This document shows positions 1 through 7,149 of a DNA stretch of 11,126 bases, piece after piece. Origin of the DNA: Bacillota bacterium (GTDB lineage Bacteria > Bacillota > Clostridia > DSM-8532); assembly GCA_023446675.1 (NCBI GenBank), contig JAEXPO010000073.1, forward strand, positions 1 to 11,126, read 5' to 3'. Every line of letters begins with the position of its first letter. The stretch's first letter is position 1. The notes under the pieces were generated by a model. That model had not been told where the DNA came from. It searched no databases and saw nothing but the letters and a program-made list of their open reading frames with translations. The translations under genes and the position numbers were made by a program.

Positions 1-669
1 AAAATTGCGGACCAAAAGACCGGCCTGACCACCGAAGTAAATGAAGCGGGCTTTCCACTTATGCAAAGTCATTTGGAAGCCTTTTTAAGCAAATTGGAAG
101 CACTCTGTGTGCAATTAAAAGCCTCCTGTCTGGCTTTAAGCGGCGGCATACCTCCTGAAACGGATACAGGGATTTATTCCCAGATTATCTCAAGAATGAA
201 AACTCTCGGGGTACAGGTGGTGCTGGATGCCGACGGAAAGCCTTTAAAGGAAGGGGTTAAGGCAACCCCCTTTGCAATAAAGCCCAATATTCATGAGCTT
301 TCTGTTCTTGCAGGAAAGCCCATTGAGTCGGAGGCTGACGCTATAGAACAATGCAGACAGCTTTTAAGCCAAGGCATACAGTGGATAGGTGTTACACTGG
401 GAGAAAAAGGGGTTTTGCTTGCCGGACGGGAAGGCTTCTACCGTGCACATCCTTTTCCAATACATCCTTTAAGTACCACCGGAGCAGGGGATGCGGCACT
501 TGCCGCCTTTCTCTACGGGCTCTCAAAGAATTTAGACGGTGAAGCCCTGGCTGCAATCATGACCTGCGGCGGAACCCTGGCAGCACAAAAGCCGGGAACA
601 GCCGCCTGCACCGAAGAGGAGCTGCTGCAGAATTTGCACCGGGTAAAGGCGGAGAAGCTTAACCTGTAG
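1..669 (+). CDS. fruK: PfkB-family sugar-phosphate kinase, 1-phosphofructokinase type (5' end outside window)
   Basis: The frame is open from base 1, so this is the C-terminal 222 residues of a protein of about 300; the ATG at 61 is internal because the preceding codons read KIADQKTGLTTEVNEAG, a normal PfkB segment. Visible family features are LSGGIPP (sugar-phosphate loop), VLDADGKPL, IKPNIHEL, GVTLGEKGVLL, and the second PfkB signature STTGAGDAALAAF with the GAGD anion hole and catalytic Asp. The family phosphorylates fructose-1-phosphate (FruK) or tagatose-6-phosphate (LacC) with ATP in the cytoplasm. FruK is preferred by general resemblance, but LacC cannot be excluded because the N-terminal substrate-binding part and the upstream neighbours are missing. 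A terminator follows 37 bp after the stop, so it ends its transcription unit. Nothing appears damaged. Confidence 0.87.
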   Translation, partial: KIADQKTGLTTEVNEAGFPLMQSHLEAFLSKLEALCVQLKASCLALSGGIPPETDTGIYSQIISRMKTLGVQVVLDADGKPLKEGVKATPFAIKPNIHELSVLAGKPIESEADAIEQCRQLLSQGIQWIGVTLGEKGVLLAGREGFYRAHPFPIHPLSTTGAGDAALAAFLYGLSKNLDGEALAAIMTCGGTLAAQKPGTAACTEEELLQNLHRVKAEKLNL

Positions 670-705
670 ACCCATGGATACCTATGATAGTGTCACACCG
701 TGCAT

Positions 706-740
706 CGGGCAGAGCTTTCCCTTGGCTGCCCGCTCTTTTT
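706..740 (+). terminator. Rho-independent terminator after the PfkB kinase
   Basis: A 7-bp GC-rich stem, CGGGCAG (706-712) with CTGCCCG (726-732), closes a 13-nt loop and is followed by CTCTTTTT. It lies 37 bp after the kinase stop codon and separates this gene from glmM. Confidence 0.8.
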
Positions 741-1003
741 CTGCTAAAAAATCTGATGGAACCGTAATGCTCCTATTCCTCATTTCGCCTCTGGGATAAC
801 ACCTGAAAAAGTAACAGATGAAAAAGCAAGGGGGGAGTCTGCATCGGACAGTACAATGTCCTGTAATGAAATCTAGTTAAACAGCAAGTTTTTTTAAATC
901 ATAGAGCAGCAGCAAATTGGTATAATCTCCGTTTAGACATAGGATAATCATAAGAAGATAAAGGGCCGTTTCATGTCAGATTTGAGGCAAAGTGAAAGTT
1001 TTA
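741..1003 (+). other. Non-coding stretch upstream of glmM, with an extended -10 motif
   Basis: I find no convincing gene here on either strand. There is an extended -10 motif, TTGGTATAAT (917-926), without a good -35. A small hairpin GGACA/TGTCC (846-850 and 857-861) lies about 30 nt before a run of seven T at 890-896, too far for a normal terminator. I recognise no riboswitch class. Confidence 0.4.
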
Positions 1004-1033
1004 TTGCCTGGAAAGGCTGTTAGAAAGTATAAT
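1004..1033 (+). promoter_or_regulatory. Probable sigma-A promoter of glmM
   Basis: TTGCCT (1004-1009) and a perfect TATAAT (1028-1033) are separated by 18 bp. This predicts a transcript start near 1040 and a leader of about 90 nt before the glmM ATG. Confidence 0.65.
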
Positions 1034-1053
1034 GAGATTGTTTGCGTAATGAC

Positions 1054-1075
1054 TTAACCTTGTGAGTCAAGTTAA
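1054..1075 (+). other. Hairpin in the glmM leader
   Basis: TTAA-C-CTTG pairs with CAAGTTAA around the 5-nt loop TGAGT, giving 8 bp with one bulged C (1058). It lies downstream of the predicted start and about 50 nt before the ATG. There is no T run, so it is not a terminator; it could be a leader hairpin or an operator. Confidence 0.4.
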
Positions 1076-1128
1076 ATTATGATTTTGAATGATCCTTTTC
1101 AGTAAACCTTATTCGGAGGTTATAAAGT

Positions 1129-2478
1129 ATGGGTAGATTATTTGGCACTGATGGTGTCAGAGGTGTTGCGAATACGGAGCTTACAGGAGAGCTTGCCTAC
1201 GCCCTGGGGCGTACAGGGGCTTTTGTCCTGGCAAGTGAGACAAGGCATGTGCCTAAAATATTGGTTGGAAAGGACACACGCCGTTCGGGAGATATGCTTG
1301 AAAAAGCGCTGGTCGCAGGCATTTGCTCCACCGGTGCCGAGGCTGTTCTGGCTGGGTTTATTCCTACTCCTGCCATAGCTCATCTTGTTCGGGCGCATCA
1401 GTTTGATGCCGGGGTAGTTATCTCCGCATCGCATAATCCTGCTGAGTTTAATGGCATTAAATTCTTTAATTCGGAAGGCTATAAGCTTTCCGATGCCCTT
1501 GAGGATCGCATTGAGGCCCTTATTAAGAGCGGAGGCAGTGAAATTCCAAGCCCAACCGGTGAACAGTTGGGGATTGCTACGGAGCTGACCTCGGCTGTAA
1601 CCGAATATGTCGATTTTGCCTGTTCCACTGTGGAAGGGGATTTAACCGGGCTTTCCGTTGCCATTGACTGTGCCAACGGCGCAGCCTATAAAACCTCTCC
1701 CGAGGCACTTAAAAAACTGGGTACAAAGCTTTTTGTAATGGAGAATACGCCTGACGGACTCAATATCAATAAAAACTGCGGCTCAACCCATCTTGACAGA
1801 CTGAAAGCCTTTGTTCTGGAAAACGGCTGTGATGTGGGCCTGGCTTTTGACGGAGATGCCGACAGAGTTCTGGCCATAGACGAAACCGGAGCTATGGTGG
1901 ACGGAGATCAGATTATGGCTATCCTTGGGCTTGGTATGAAGCGGCAGGGCCAGCTTAAAAACAATACCATTGTGGCTACCGTTATGAGCAATCTCGGCTT
2001 TGATATCCTTTGCCGCAATGAAGGAATAAACCTTTTAAAGGCAGCGGTGGGGGATCGCTATGTGCTTGAAAAAATGATTGAAGGTGATTTTGTCATCGGC
2101 GGGGAGCAATCGGGACATATCATTCTGAAAAGCCACAATACCACAGGTGACGGACTGGTTACCGGGCTCAAGCTGCTTGCGGAGCTTAAGGCATCGGGAC
2201 GGAAGCTTTCAGAGCTGGCCTCCATTATGGCCATTTTCCCTCAGGTTCTCGTAAATGCCCGGGTGAGCAATGCCAAAAAGCACGGGTATTTAAACGACGA
2301 GGTAATAGCCGGTGCATGCAAGGCCCTGGAGGACGCATTTCACGGAGAAGGAAGAGTACTCATTCGCCCGTCAGGTACAGAGCCGCTGGTTAGGGTAATG
2401 ATTGAAGGGCGTGAGCAGGCGGTAATAACCCAAAAGGCGCAGGAGCTGGTGGATCTGATAGAGCAAAGGCTTGGCTGA
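1129..2478 (+). CDS. glmM: Phosphoglucosamine mutase GlmM
   Basis: Interconverts glucosamine-6-phosphate and glucosamine-1-phosphate in the cytoplasm, the second step toward UDP-GlcNAc for peptidoglycan. At 449 aa it is full length. Family landmarks are in order: N-terminal [11 protein letters not shown]; the phosphoserine loop VVISASHNP with catalytic Ser101; the magnesium loop [10 protein letters not shown] with Asp241, Asp243 and Asp245; the sugar-binding loop GGEQSGHI; and the C-terminal phosphate-binding [12 protein letters not shown]. This serine-loop form together with the GRLFGTDG start separates GlmM from phosphoglucomutase/phosphomannomutase. The start is set by CGGAGG at 1114-1119, 9 nt before the ATG, and by the universal N-terminus. 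It has its own promoter and a strong terminator, so it is not co-transcribed with glmS even though the two act in sequence. No defect is visible. Confidence 0.97.
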   Translation: MGRLFGTDGVRGVANTELTGELAYALGRTGAFVLASETRHVPKILVGKDTRRSGDMLEKALVAGICSTGAEAVLAGFIPTPAIAHLVRAHQFDAGVVISASHNPAEFNGIKFFNSEGYKLSDALEDRIEALIKSGGSEIPSPTGEQLGIATELTSAVTEYVDFACSTVEGDLTGLSVAIDCANGAAYKTSPEALKKLGTKLFVMENTPDGLNINKNCGSTHLDRLKAFVLENGCDVGLAFDGDADRVLAIDETGAMVDGDQIMAILGLGMKRQGQLKNNTIVATVMSNLGFDILCRNEGINLLKAAVGDRYVLEKMIEGDFVIGGEQSGHIILKSHNTTGDGLVTGLKLLAELKASGRKLSELASIMAIFPQVLVNARVSNAKKHGYLNDEVIAGACKALEDAFHGEGRVLIRPSGTEPLVRVMIEGREQAVITQKAQELVDLIEQRLG

Positions 2479-2564
2479 CATAAACAAGAGGAATATTCGC
2501 TTCATGAATGCCAGGTGTATGGGAATGGTGAGGCGTAAAAAGGATAGGTCAGGCACATAACAGA

Positions 2565-2631
2565 AGCAGGCTGCATAGGCTGTAAAGAACCCTGAAACAA
2601 AGGGTCAAAAGCCAGCAGCCTGCTCCTTTTT
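2565..2631 (+). terminator. Strong branched-stem terminator of glmM
   Basis: AGCAGGCTGC (2565-2574) pairs perfectly with GCAGCCTGCT (2615-2624). Inside are GGCT/AGCC (2578-2581 and 2610-2613) and ACCCT/AGGGT (2589-2593 and 2601-2605), so the arms stack into one long interrupted hairpin. TCCTTTTT follows. It lies about 86 bp after the glmM stop. Confidence 0.85.
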
Positions 2632-2685
2632 ACCTGTGAATCAGAGTGCGGTTGGAGTAAGGAACAGAGCTGTCTTTTGAAGCTA

Positions 2686-2714
2686 TTGAATCTTTACCGT
2701 CAATGGTATACAAT
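2686..2714 (+). promoter_or_regulatory. Probable promoter of the glmS transcript
   Basis: TTGAAT (2686-2691) and TACAAT (2709-2714) with a 17-bp spacer lie between the glmM terminator and the ribozyme. The predicted start near 2721 leaves about 80 nt of leader 5' of the ribozyme cleavage site. Confidence 0.6.
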
Positions 2715-2800
2715 GGTTGAGGATTAGGTTCAAACTGATGAGCTGGAGATTGGAAAAGAAGCTGCCAGGAAGGAGAGTTGAGGACAGGGCAGTAATAAAA

Positions 2801-2951
2801 AGCGCCAGGGCTGCACAAGTGTAAAAGCAAATGCAGTTGACGAGGAGAGGGAGGTTATCGATTTTTCGGCGGAAACCCTCCGGTGCACCACCATCGTAAC
2901 GGTACAACAAAATCCTGCGGTAATGCAGGCAACAGAAGGTATCTAAGTGGT
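2801..2951 (+). ncRNA. glmS self-cleaving ribozyme (glucosamine-6-phosphate responsive)
   Basis: The strand reads A-GCGCC at 2801-2806, the invariant cleavage-site context; cleavage is expected between A2801 and G2802. Conserved core blocks then appear in family order: TTGACGAGGAGAGGG at 2836-2850, GTTATCGA just after, TCGGCGGAAACC, and CCCTCCGGTG. Helices can be traced: P1 CTGCA/TGCAG (2811-2815 and 2832-2836), P3 ACCAC/GTGGT (2887-2891 and 2947-2951), P4.1 CCTGC/GCAGG flanking GGTAAT, and a short P4 GUAC/GUAU with one wobble pair. In this family glucosamine-6-phosphate acts as coenzyme for cleavage, after which the 5'-OH mRNA is degraded and GlmS production falls. All core elements look intact, so it should be functional; this is inferred from matching the consensus by eye. 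The next gene is glmS, as expected, but about 330 nt away. Confidence 0.95.
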
Positions 2952-3280
2952 CTTTTCTTTATTCTCTCAAAATCAATCCGAAACAAAATTGAAAAACGGC
3001 AATACTAGCAGAAGTAAAAACCTGCTGAAAAGGGACCTGTTTTTGTGTTGCACAGTTTTGACTCTAAAACTCTAAAACGGATACCAAAGGCAGAGTAAGC
3101 AAAGCTTAATTACTAGTTTAGCTTTAATAAATGATGCCGTAGCTTCGTTAACGGAGTCTTTAAATCTGTGTGCATAAAGGCGCAGGTTTGTAGATCCAGC
3201 TGTTGGTGCCGTGTATTTAATCTACACTGAGACAGATTAATCAGATAATAAAAGTGTGATTTGAAGGGAGAATTCTATAT
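2952..3280 (+). other. Long untranslated spacer between ribozyme and glmS
   Basis: No gene is visible in these 329 nt. It holds several hairpins: AGCAG/CTGCT near 3006-3025, AAAGCT/AGCTTT (3101-3106 and 3120-3125), CTTC/GGAG around GTTAAC (3143-3156), and the competing pair at 3189-3240. A TTGACT at 3058-3063 has only a poor -10 partner (ATACCA), so a second promoter is possible but weak. The glmS ribosome binding site, AAGGGAG at 3264-3270, closes the spacer. Confidence 0.5.
3189..3240 (+). promoter_or_regulatory. Two mutually exclusive hairpins just before glmS
   Basis: TGTAGAT (3189-3195) pairs with ATCTACA (3220-3226). TTAATCT (3217-3223) pairs perfectly with AGATTAA (3234-3240). Both stems need ATCT at 3220-3223, so only one can form. 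The second ends 23 nt before the ribosome binding site. Regulatory use is inferred. Confidence 0.4.
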
Positions 3281-5107
3281 ATGTGTGGAATTGTTGGTTA
3301 TATAGGAAAAAAGGACGTTACCCCGATTTTGCTGGAGGGTTTAAAAAAACTTGAATACAGAGGTTATGACTCGGCCGGCGTGGCCGTTTTAGCTCATGAT
3401 AAAATAGATGTGGTAAAGGCCAAGGGCCGTCTTGCCGTACTTGAAGAAAAGCTGAATGCAAAGCCGGTTACCGGCAACATCGGTATCGGGCATACGCGAT
3501 GGGCTACCCACGGGGAACCCAATGATGTAAATTCTCATCCTCATGTTAGCTTTAATCAAAAAATAGCAGTTGTTCATAACGGGATAATTGAAAATTACAT
3601 GCAAATTAAAGATTTCCTAATGGGCAAGGGATATGTCTTTCAGTCTGAAACAGACACAGAGGTTATTGCGCATCTCATCCAGTACAATTATAAGGGTGAT
3701 CTGGTAAAGGCCGTGATGGAAACGCTTAACGACGTAGAAGGAGCCTATGCACTGGGGGTTGTATGCACGGACTGCCCGGAGCGTTTTGTAGCTGCCAGAA
3801 AGGACAGTCCGCTCATTGTGGGCCTTGGCAGGGATGAAAACTTTATTGCTTCGGACATACCCGCTATTTTGGAATATACCCGTGACATATACATTCTTGA
3901 GGACAAGGAAGTAATCAACATAACCGCCGACAAGGTTGAGATTTATAATCTTTTGGGCGAAAGAGTCCAGCGTGACGTATTCCATGTGGACTGGGATGTT
4001 AAATCCGCGGAAAAGGGCGGCTATGAGCACTTCATGATGAAGGAAATGTGCGAGGAGCCTAACGTAATTAAAGCAACGATTAGTCCCCGCCTTCAGGACG
4101 GTCATGTTGTTTTTGATCCCTTTAAGCTCACTGAGGAGAAAATCAAGTCAATCGACAAAATTAACATTATTGCCTGCGGAACGGCCTATCACGCAGGTAT
4201 GATTGGAAAATACGCCATTGAAAAGCTGGCGGGTATTCCTGTTGAGGTAGATGTGGCCTCCGAATTCCGTTATCGGGATCCCCTTGTCACTCCAAGCCAA
4301 CTGACATTGGTAATCAGTCAGTCAGGCGAAACGCTGGATACCTTAATGGCCATGAGGGAAGCTAAAAAGAAGGGCTCCAGAACTCTGGCCATTGTCAATG
4401 TGGTAGGCAGCTCCATAGCAAGAGAAGCTGACGATGTCATCTACACCTGGGCGGGACCTGAAATCGCCGTAGCCTCAACCAAGGCCTACAATACCCAATT
4501 GTCCGCCCTTTACCTTTTGGCCTTCTACCTTGCGGAAAAAAGGGGAAGGATAGGGGAAGAAGAGCTTAAAGGCTTTATGGAGAATTTTAAGGCTCTGCCG
4601 GGACAGGTGGAAGATGTCCTCACTCAGCGGGAGATAATTCAGAAATTTGCCTATCAGCATTTCAATTCAAAAAGTGTTTTCTTTATAGGAAGAGGCCTGG
4701 ATTACGCTCTTTCCATGGAAGGCTCCCTGAAGCTCAAGGAAATTTCCTAAATCCATTCGGAAGCCTACGCAGGCGGCGAGCTAAAGCACGGAACCATTGC
4801 CCTTATTGAATCAGGAACCCTGGTGGTTTGCCCTCTTACCCAGGATAGCCTTTTTGACAAAATGGTAAGCAATATCCGGGAAGTTAAGGCTCGTGGGGCG
4901 GTTGTTCTTGCCATTGCCTGCGAGAAACGGGCAGCGGAGGTTGAAAAGGTTGCTGACGCCGTGATTACAATTCCGGATGTAACGCCTCTTTTGGCACCGG
5001 CCGTTGCAGTAACGCCATTACAGCTTTTTGCCTATTATGTGTCTGTCATGAAGGGCAATGACGTGGATAAGCCCAGGAACCTGGCTAAAAGCGTTACGGT
5101 GGAATGA
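3281..5107 (+). pseudogene. glmS: Glutamine-fructose-6-phosphate aminotransferase GlmS, interrupted by an in-frame TAA
   Basis: GlmS makes glucosamine-6-phosphate from fructose-6-phosphate and glutamine, the first committed step to UDP-GlcNAc. The start is certain: MCGIVGYIG with nucleophile Cys2, and AAGGGAG 10 nt upstream. The glutaminase domain spans about residues 1-220 (HTRWATHGEPN, HNGIIENY, ETDTEVIAHLI). The first SIS domain has IIACGTAYHAG, SEFRYRDP, ISQSGETLDT and AVASTKAYNTQ. The second begins FFIGRGLDYALSMEGSLKLK. Codon 490, a conserved Tyr in the family (KEISYIH), is TAA. Translation would continue in the same frame as IHSEAYAGGELKHG and run to DKPRNLAKSVTVE, giving 608 residues, normal family length. 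A terminated product keeps Glu487 but loses His503 of ELKHG, the family's ring-opening residue, so it should lack synthase activity. The options are a recent nonsense mutation, a base-call error, or readthrough. Confidence 0.9.
4748..4750 (+). other. In-frame TAA inside glmS (expected Tyr codon)
   Basis: The context reads GAA ATT TCC TAA ATC CAT. The family reads E-I-S-Y-I-H here, so one base change from TAC or TAT explains it. The next 118 sense codons show no other lesion. Confidence 0.93.
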
Positions 5108-5178
5108 GAAAAGGGCTCTTCTCAATTCTCAAAGAGGCAAGGCTGCAAGGTTAAAGGGACAAAAACCTGATTCATGTG

Positions 5179-5225
5179 TAAAAGCCATCGGTGATGTTTA
5201 TCCCAACGTCGTCTGATGGCTTTTA
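5179..5225 (+). terminator. Terminator of the glmS unit (likely bidirectional)
   Basis: TAAAAGCCATC (5179-5189) pairs perfectly with GATGGCTTTTA (5215-5225), 11 bp with A and T flanks on the two arms. A GATG/CGTC extension inside lengthens it. It lies about 70 bp after the glmS stop. Confidence 0.8.
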
Positions 5226-5305
5226 TCAATGCTACATTTATTGCCGAGGCACATCTGAAATGATATCATTGTAAAGTATTACCATGGCTTTGGCAGCAGA
5301 TGAAA

Positions 5306-5333
5306 ATCTGGATGTAATGAGTGAAATCCAGAT
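5306..5333 (+). repeat. Perfect 8-bp inverted repeat upstream of the 195-aa gene
   Basis: ATCTGGAT (5306-5313) and ATCCAGAT (5326-5333) flank a 12-nt spacer, ending 45 bp before the ATG at 5379. No T run follows, so an operator or leader hairpin is more likely than a terminator. Confidence 0.45.
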
Positions 5334-5378
5334 ATAAGTTTGTTAATATGGATAAAAATATAATCGAAGGGGGTTTAT

Positions 5379-5966
5379 ATGGAAAAGCAAATAATTGATT
5401 TAATAAACCGAATTAAGACAACAACTAATCCTGGAATAATTGCTTCTGAAATCTCTCACCTTATTGTAGAAGCCTTGAGAGAAGAGAAAATTAGTCTTTA
5501 TGAAGCATATATGCTTAATTACGAGTACATCAAATTCAATAGAATGTGGTACACTCAACCCGCATGGAGGGGATGGAGCCAGACTTCAAGATGTCTGGAT
5601 ATATTGAATCAGAAGTTATTAGCACACGTTTTTAATGAGGATATAACTGCTGACAGGATGAGAGAATGGGGTCTTGAAGCGTTTAAGCTTTCTAATGAAA
5701 AAAGAAAGCATTACATTATGGACAGGTATAATTTGTTTTTAAACGCAGAGGAACAGCCGCAGTTAATAAAAGAATTACTAAAGTATAGAAATAATTATAA
5801 AAAGTTAAGTTTTGATAATGGACCCTATCATACTGAGTCTTTTCCTTATGAATTTTATTCTCCGGAGGAAATCCTTTTAGATACATTCTCTAAGGACAGA
5901 TATAAGGCAAGCATGAATATGAGTGAAGCTATAGAAGATCTCATCGTTGAAATAAATTTAGTATAA
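5379..5966 (+). CDS. Hypothetical protein, 195 aa, mostly helical
   Basis: I do not recognise this family. The start is well supported: AAGGGGG at 5367-5373 lies 5 nt before the ATG. There is no signal peptide or membrane segment, so it is probably cytoplasmic. The sequence is charged and helix-prone, with a Trp/Tyr-rich middle (around residues 57-68, MWYTQPAWRGWSQ) and an acidic C-terminus. Its DNA is clearly more AT-rich than glmM and glmS next door (about one third G+C in the line I counted), which suggests separate acquisition. It stands alone, with 120 bp to the next gene and a perfect inverted repeat upstream. Small acidic orphan proteins like this are sometimes immunity proteins of contact-dependent toxins, but no toxin gene lies in the window, so that is speculation. 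Confidence 0.75.
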   Translation: MEKQIIDLINRIKTTTNPGIIASEISHLIVEALREEKISLYEAYMLNYEYIKFNRMWYTQPAWRGWSQTSRCLDILNQKLLAHVFNEDITADRMREWGLEAFKLSNEKRKHYIMDRYNLFLNAEEQPQLIKELLKYRNNYKKLSFDNGPYHTESFPYEFYSPEEILLDTFSKDRYKASMNMSEAIEDLIVEINLV

Positions 5967-6098
5967 ATCAGTATTATAGTGTCAGACGGGGTTTCTGCTT
6001 GCCCTTAACCGGTTGACCGGCAGAGGTAACTATTTTGGTAATACAAGTTATAACAGTTAATCCATTGGTAAATTTTCAGTTATTTTATGGAGGATACA

Positions 6099-6365
6099 AT
6101 GCAAGAGAATAGTTCAATTACCCAAGCGACAGAGGAAGAAGCTCAGAAACGAGTTATTAAGGAGGGCAAGCGTTATCGACACTTTAAAGGTAAGGAATAT
6201 TTGGTAATATACGTTGCAAAACATTCAGAAACAATGGAAGAAATGGTTGTTTATCAGGCTCTTTATGGAGAGCATGGCATATGGGTAAGACCTTTAGGTA
6301 TGTTTTTGGAAAAAACCGAGGTTAATGAAAAATGGGTGTATAGGTTTGAAGAGATCAATGATTAA
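6099..6365 (+). CDS. DUF1653 family protein
   Basis: The protein is 88 aa. The core GKRYRHFKGKEYLVIYVAKH, followed by SETMEEMVVYQALYGEHG and IWVRPLGMFLEK, is the DUF1653 signature: a small beta-rich, SH3-like domain of unknown function found as a stand-alone protein in many Firmicutes and other bacteria. The start is placed at the second ATG: the ATG at 6087 overlaps the Shine-Dalgarno GGAGG (6089-6093), which is correctly spaced (5 nt) for the ATG at 6099. The domain occupies about residues 20-85; the first 20 residues are a polar tail. The protein is soluble and complete. Neighbours do not suggest a role, and I see no terminator directly behind it. Confidence 0.88.
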   Translation: MQENSSITQATEEEAQKRVIKEGKRYRHFKGKEYLVIYVAKHSETMEEMVVYQALYGEHGIWVRPLGMFLEKTEVNEKWVYRFEEIND

Positions 6366-6564
6366 TTTTGGGTTTTGAGGAAGCTTGACGTAGTCCACGG
6401 AAATGAGACTCGGGGTGTACGATAAGAGAGATAAATGTAAAAATAGAGAGTTAATCAAACAAATACTTTTTACGGACAAATTTCTATTTTCTGAAAATAA
6501 TAGATTCTTTGCTATTACAAAGTGGTATCAAAGGGTATATAGCTTGAAGAAATTGAATATTGGG

Positions 6565-6592
6565 TTAACAGGGCTGAACAGAGATTTATAAT
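6565..6592 (+). promoter_or_regulatory. Probable promoter of the 114-aa gene
   Basis: TTAACA (6565-6570) and a perfect TATAAT (6587-6592) are 16 bp apart. The predicted start near 6599 leaves a leader of about 43 nt that includes the ribosome binding site GCGAGG (6626-6631). Confidence 0.6.
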
Positions 6593-6641
6593 CTTTGACA
6601 AGTAACTGGATTTATTTCTCTAATTGCGAGGTAAAAGTTAG

Positions 6642-6986
6642 ATGAAATTTGAATATGGAAGCTTCACCTGTGATGTGGAAGTGTTTCGTAAAAATCAGGA
6701 TCTTTTAATTCGTTTTTATAATAAATCGACAGAGCAAGATGAGGATGAAATTGTCAATCTGGTTATCGTAGACCCTGGTTATGGTTATCTTCTCCTTAAA
6801 ATTAAAGGGGATGGGGGACTGTTAAGTGGTTATTTAGATGAGAATATATTTTCATCGGATGAATTGGTGGATGCCGCGATTGATTATATACAAAGTCTGC
6901 TCCCTTTATCAAAAAGCATATATATAGCCTATCATGTTAATCTTGTGAAAACGACAAGTTTTATCGAGTACAATGGTGAGTATTAG
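6642..6986 (+). CDS. Hypothetical protein, 114 aa, acidic
   Basis: I do not recognise the family. The ATG has GCGAGG 10 nt upstream and a promoter about 50 bp away, so expression is plausible. The first half looks like antiparallel beta strands (MKFEYGSFTCDVEVFRK, LLIRFYN, EIVNLVIVDPGYGYLLLKI). The second half has a helix (SSDELVDAAIDYIQSLLPL) and two final strands. It is acidic, without signal peptide or membrane segment. The gene is AT-rich like the one at 5379. Its size and fold pattern would suit a small immunity or antitoxin protein, but no cognate partner is visible and I assign no function. Confidence 0.68.
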   Translation: MKFEYGSFTCDVEVFRKNQDLLIRFYNKSTEQDEDEIVNLVIVDPGYGYLLLKIKGDGGLLSGYLDENIFSSDELVDAAIDYIQSLLPLSKSIYIAYHVNLVKTTSFIEYNGEY

Positions 6987-7032
6987 TTTCAATTCTCTAA
7001 CAGTCATAATGCTGATATAAAGGATTTCCAAT

Positions 7033-7066
7033 GGAAGTCAGTAAAGCTGTCCTGGTCTTCCCTTTT
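7033..7066 (+). terminator. Weak terminator-like hairpin after the 114-aa gene
   Basis: GGAAG-t-CAG (7033-7041) pairs with CTG-gt-CTTCC (7052-7061), about 8 bp with mismatches. CTTTT follows directly and a second TTTT comes shortly after. It lies about 47 bp after the stop at 6986. Confidence 0.4.
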
Positions 7067-7149
7067 CGGATTTTCTTAAGCATTTAGATAAGCATCGGAG
7101 TCCGCAGAACAAAGCTTATAAATATATTTTTGCATGAAAGAGGTTATTT

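Noticed and set aside
846..896. Terminator-like hairpin with seven T upstream of glmM
   Set aside because: The GC stem (846-861) is about 30 nt away from the T run and the closer CTGT/ACAG pairing is too weak to terminate.
3617..4105. Long open frame of 162 codons on the minus strand
   Set aside because: Lies entirely antisense to well-conserved GlmS coding sequence; a by-product of codon bias.
4823..5107. Separate C-terminal GlmS gene starting at GTG 4823
   Set aside because: No ribosome binding site upstream and the frame is simply the continuation of glmS after its TAA; the start would also omit the ELKHG motif.
5340..5364. TTGTTA and TATAAT before the 195-aa gene
   Set aside because: The spacer is only 13 bp and the start would lie in the ribosome binding site.
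6087..6098. ATG 6087 as the start of the DUF1653 protein
   Set aside because: This ATG overlaps the GGAGG that serves the ATG at 6099.
6403..6591. Possible 62-aa gene on the plus strand
   Set aside because: No ribosome binding site, no family resemblance, and its end overlaps the TATAAT of the promoter for the 114-aa gene.
6595..6624. Perfect TTGACA with TCTAAT, 18-bp spacer, before the 114-aa gene
   Set aside because: Its predicted start would fall on the ribosome binding site at 6626-6631 and remove it from the mRNA; the TTAACA/TATAAT pair upstream fits better.
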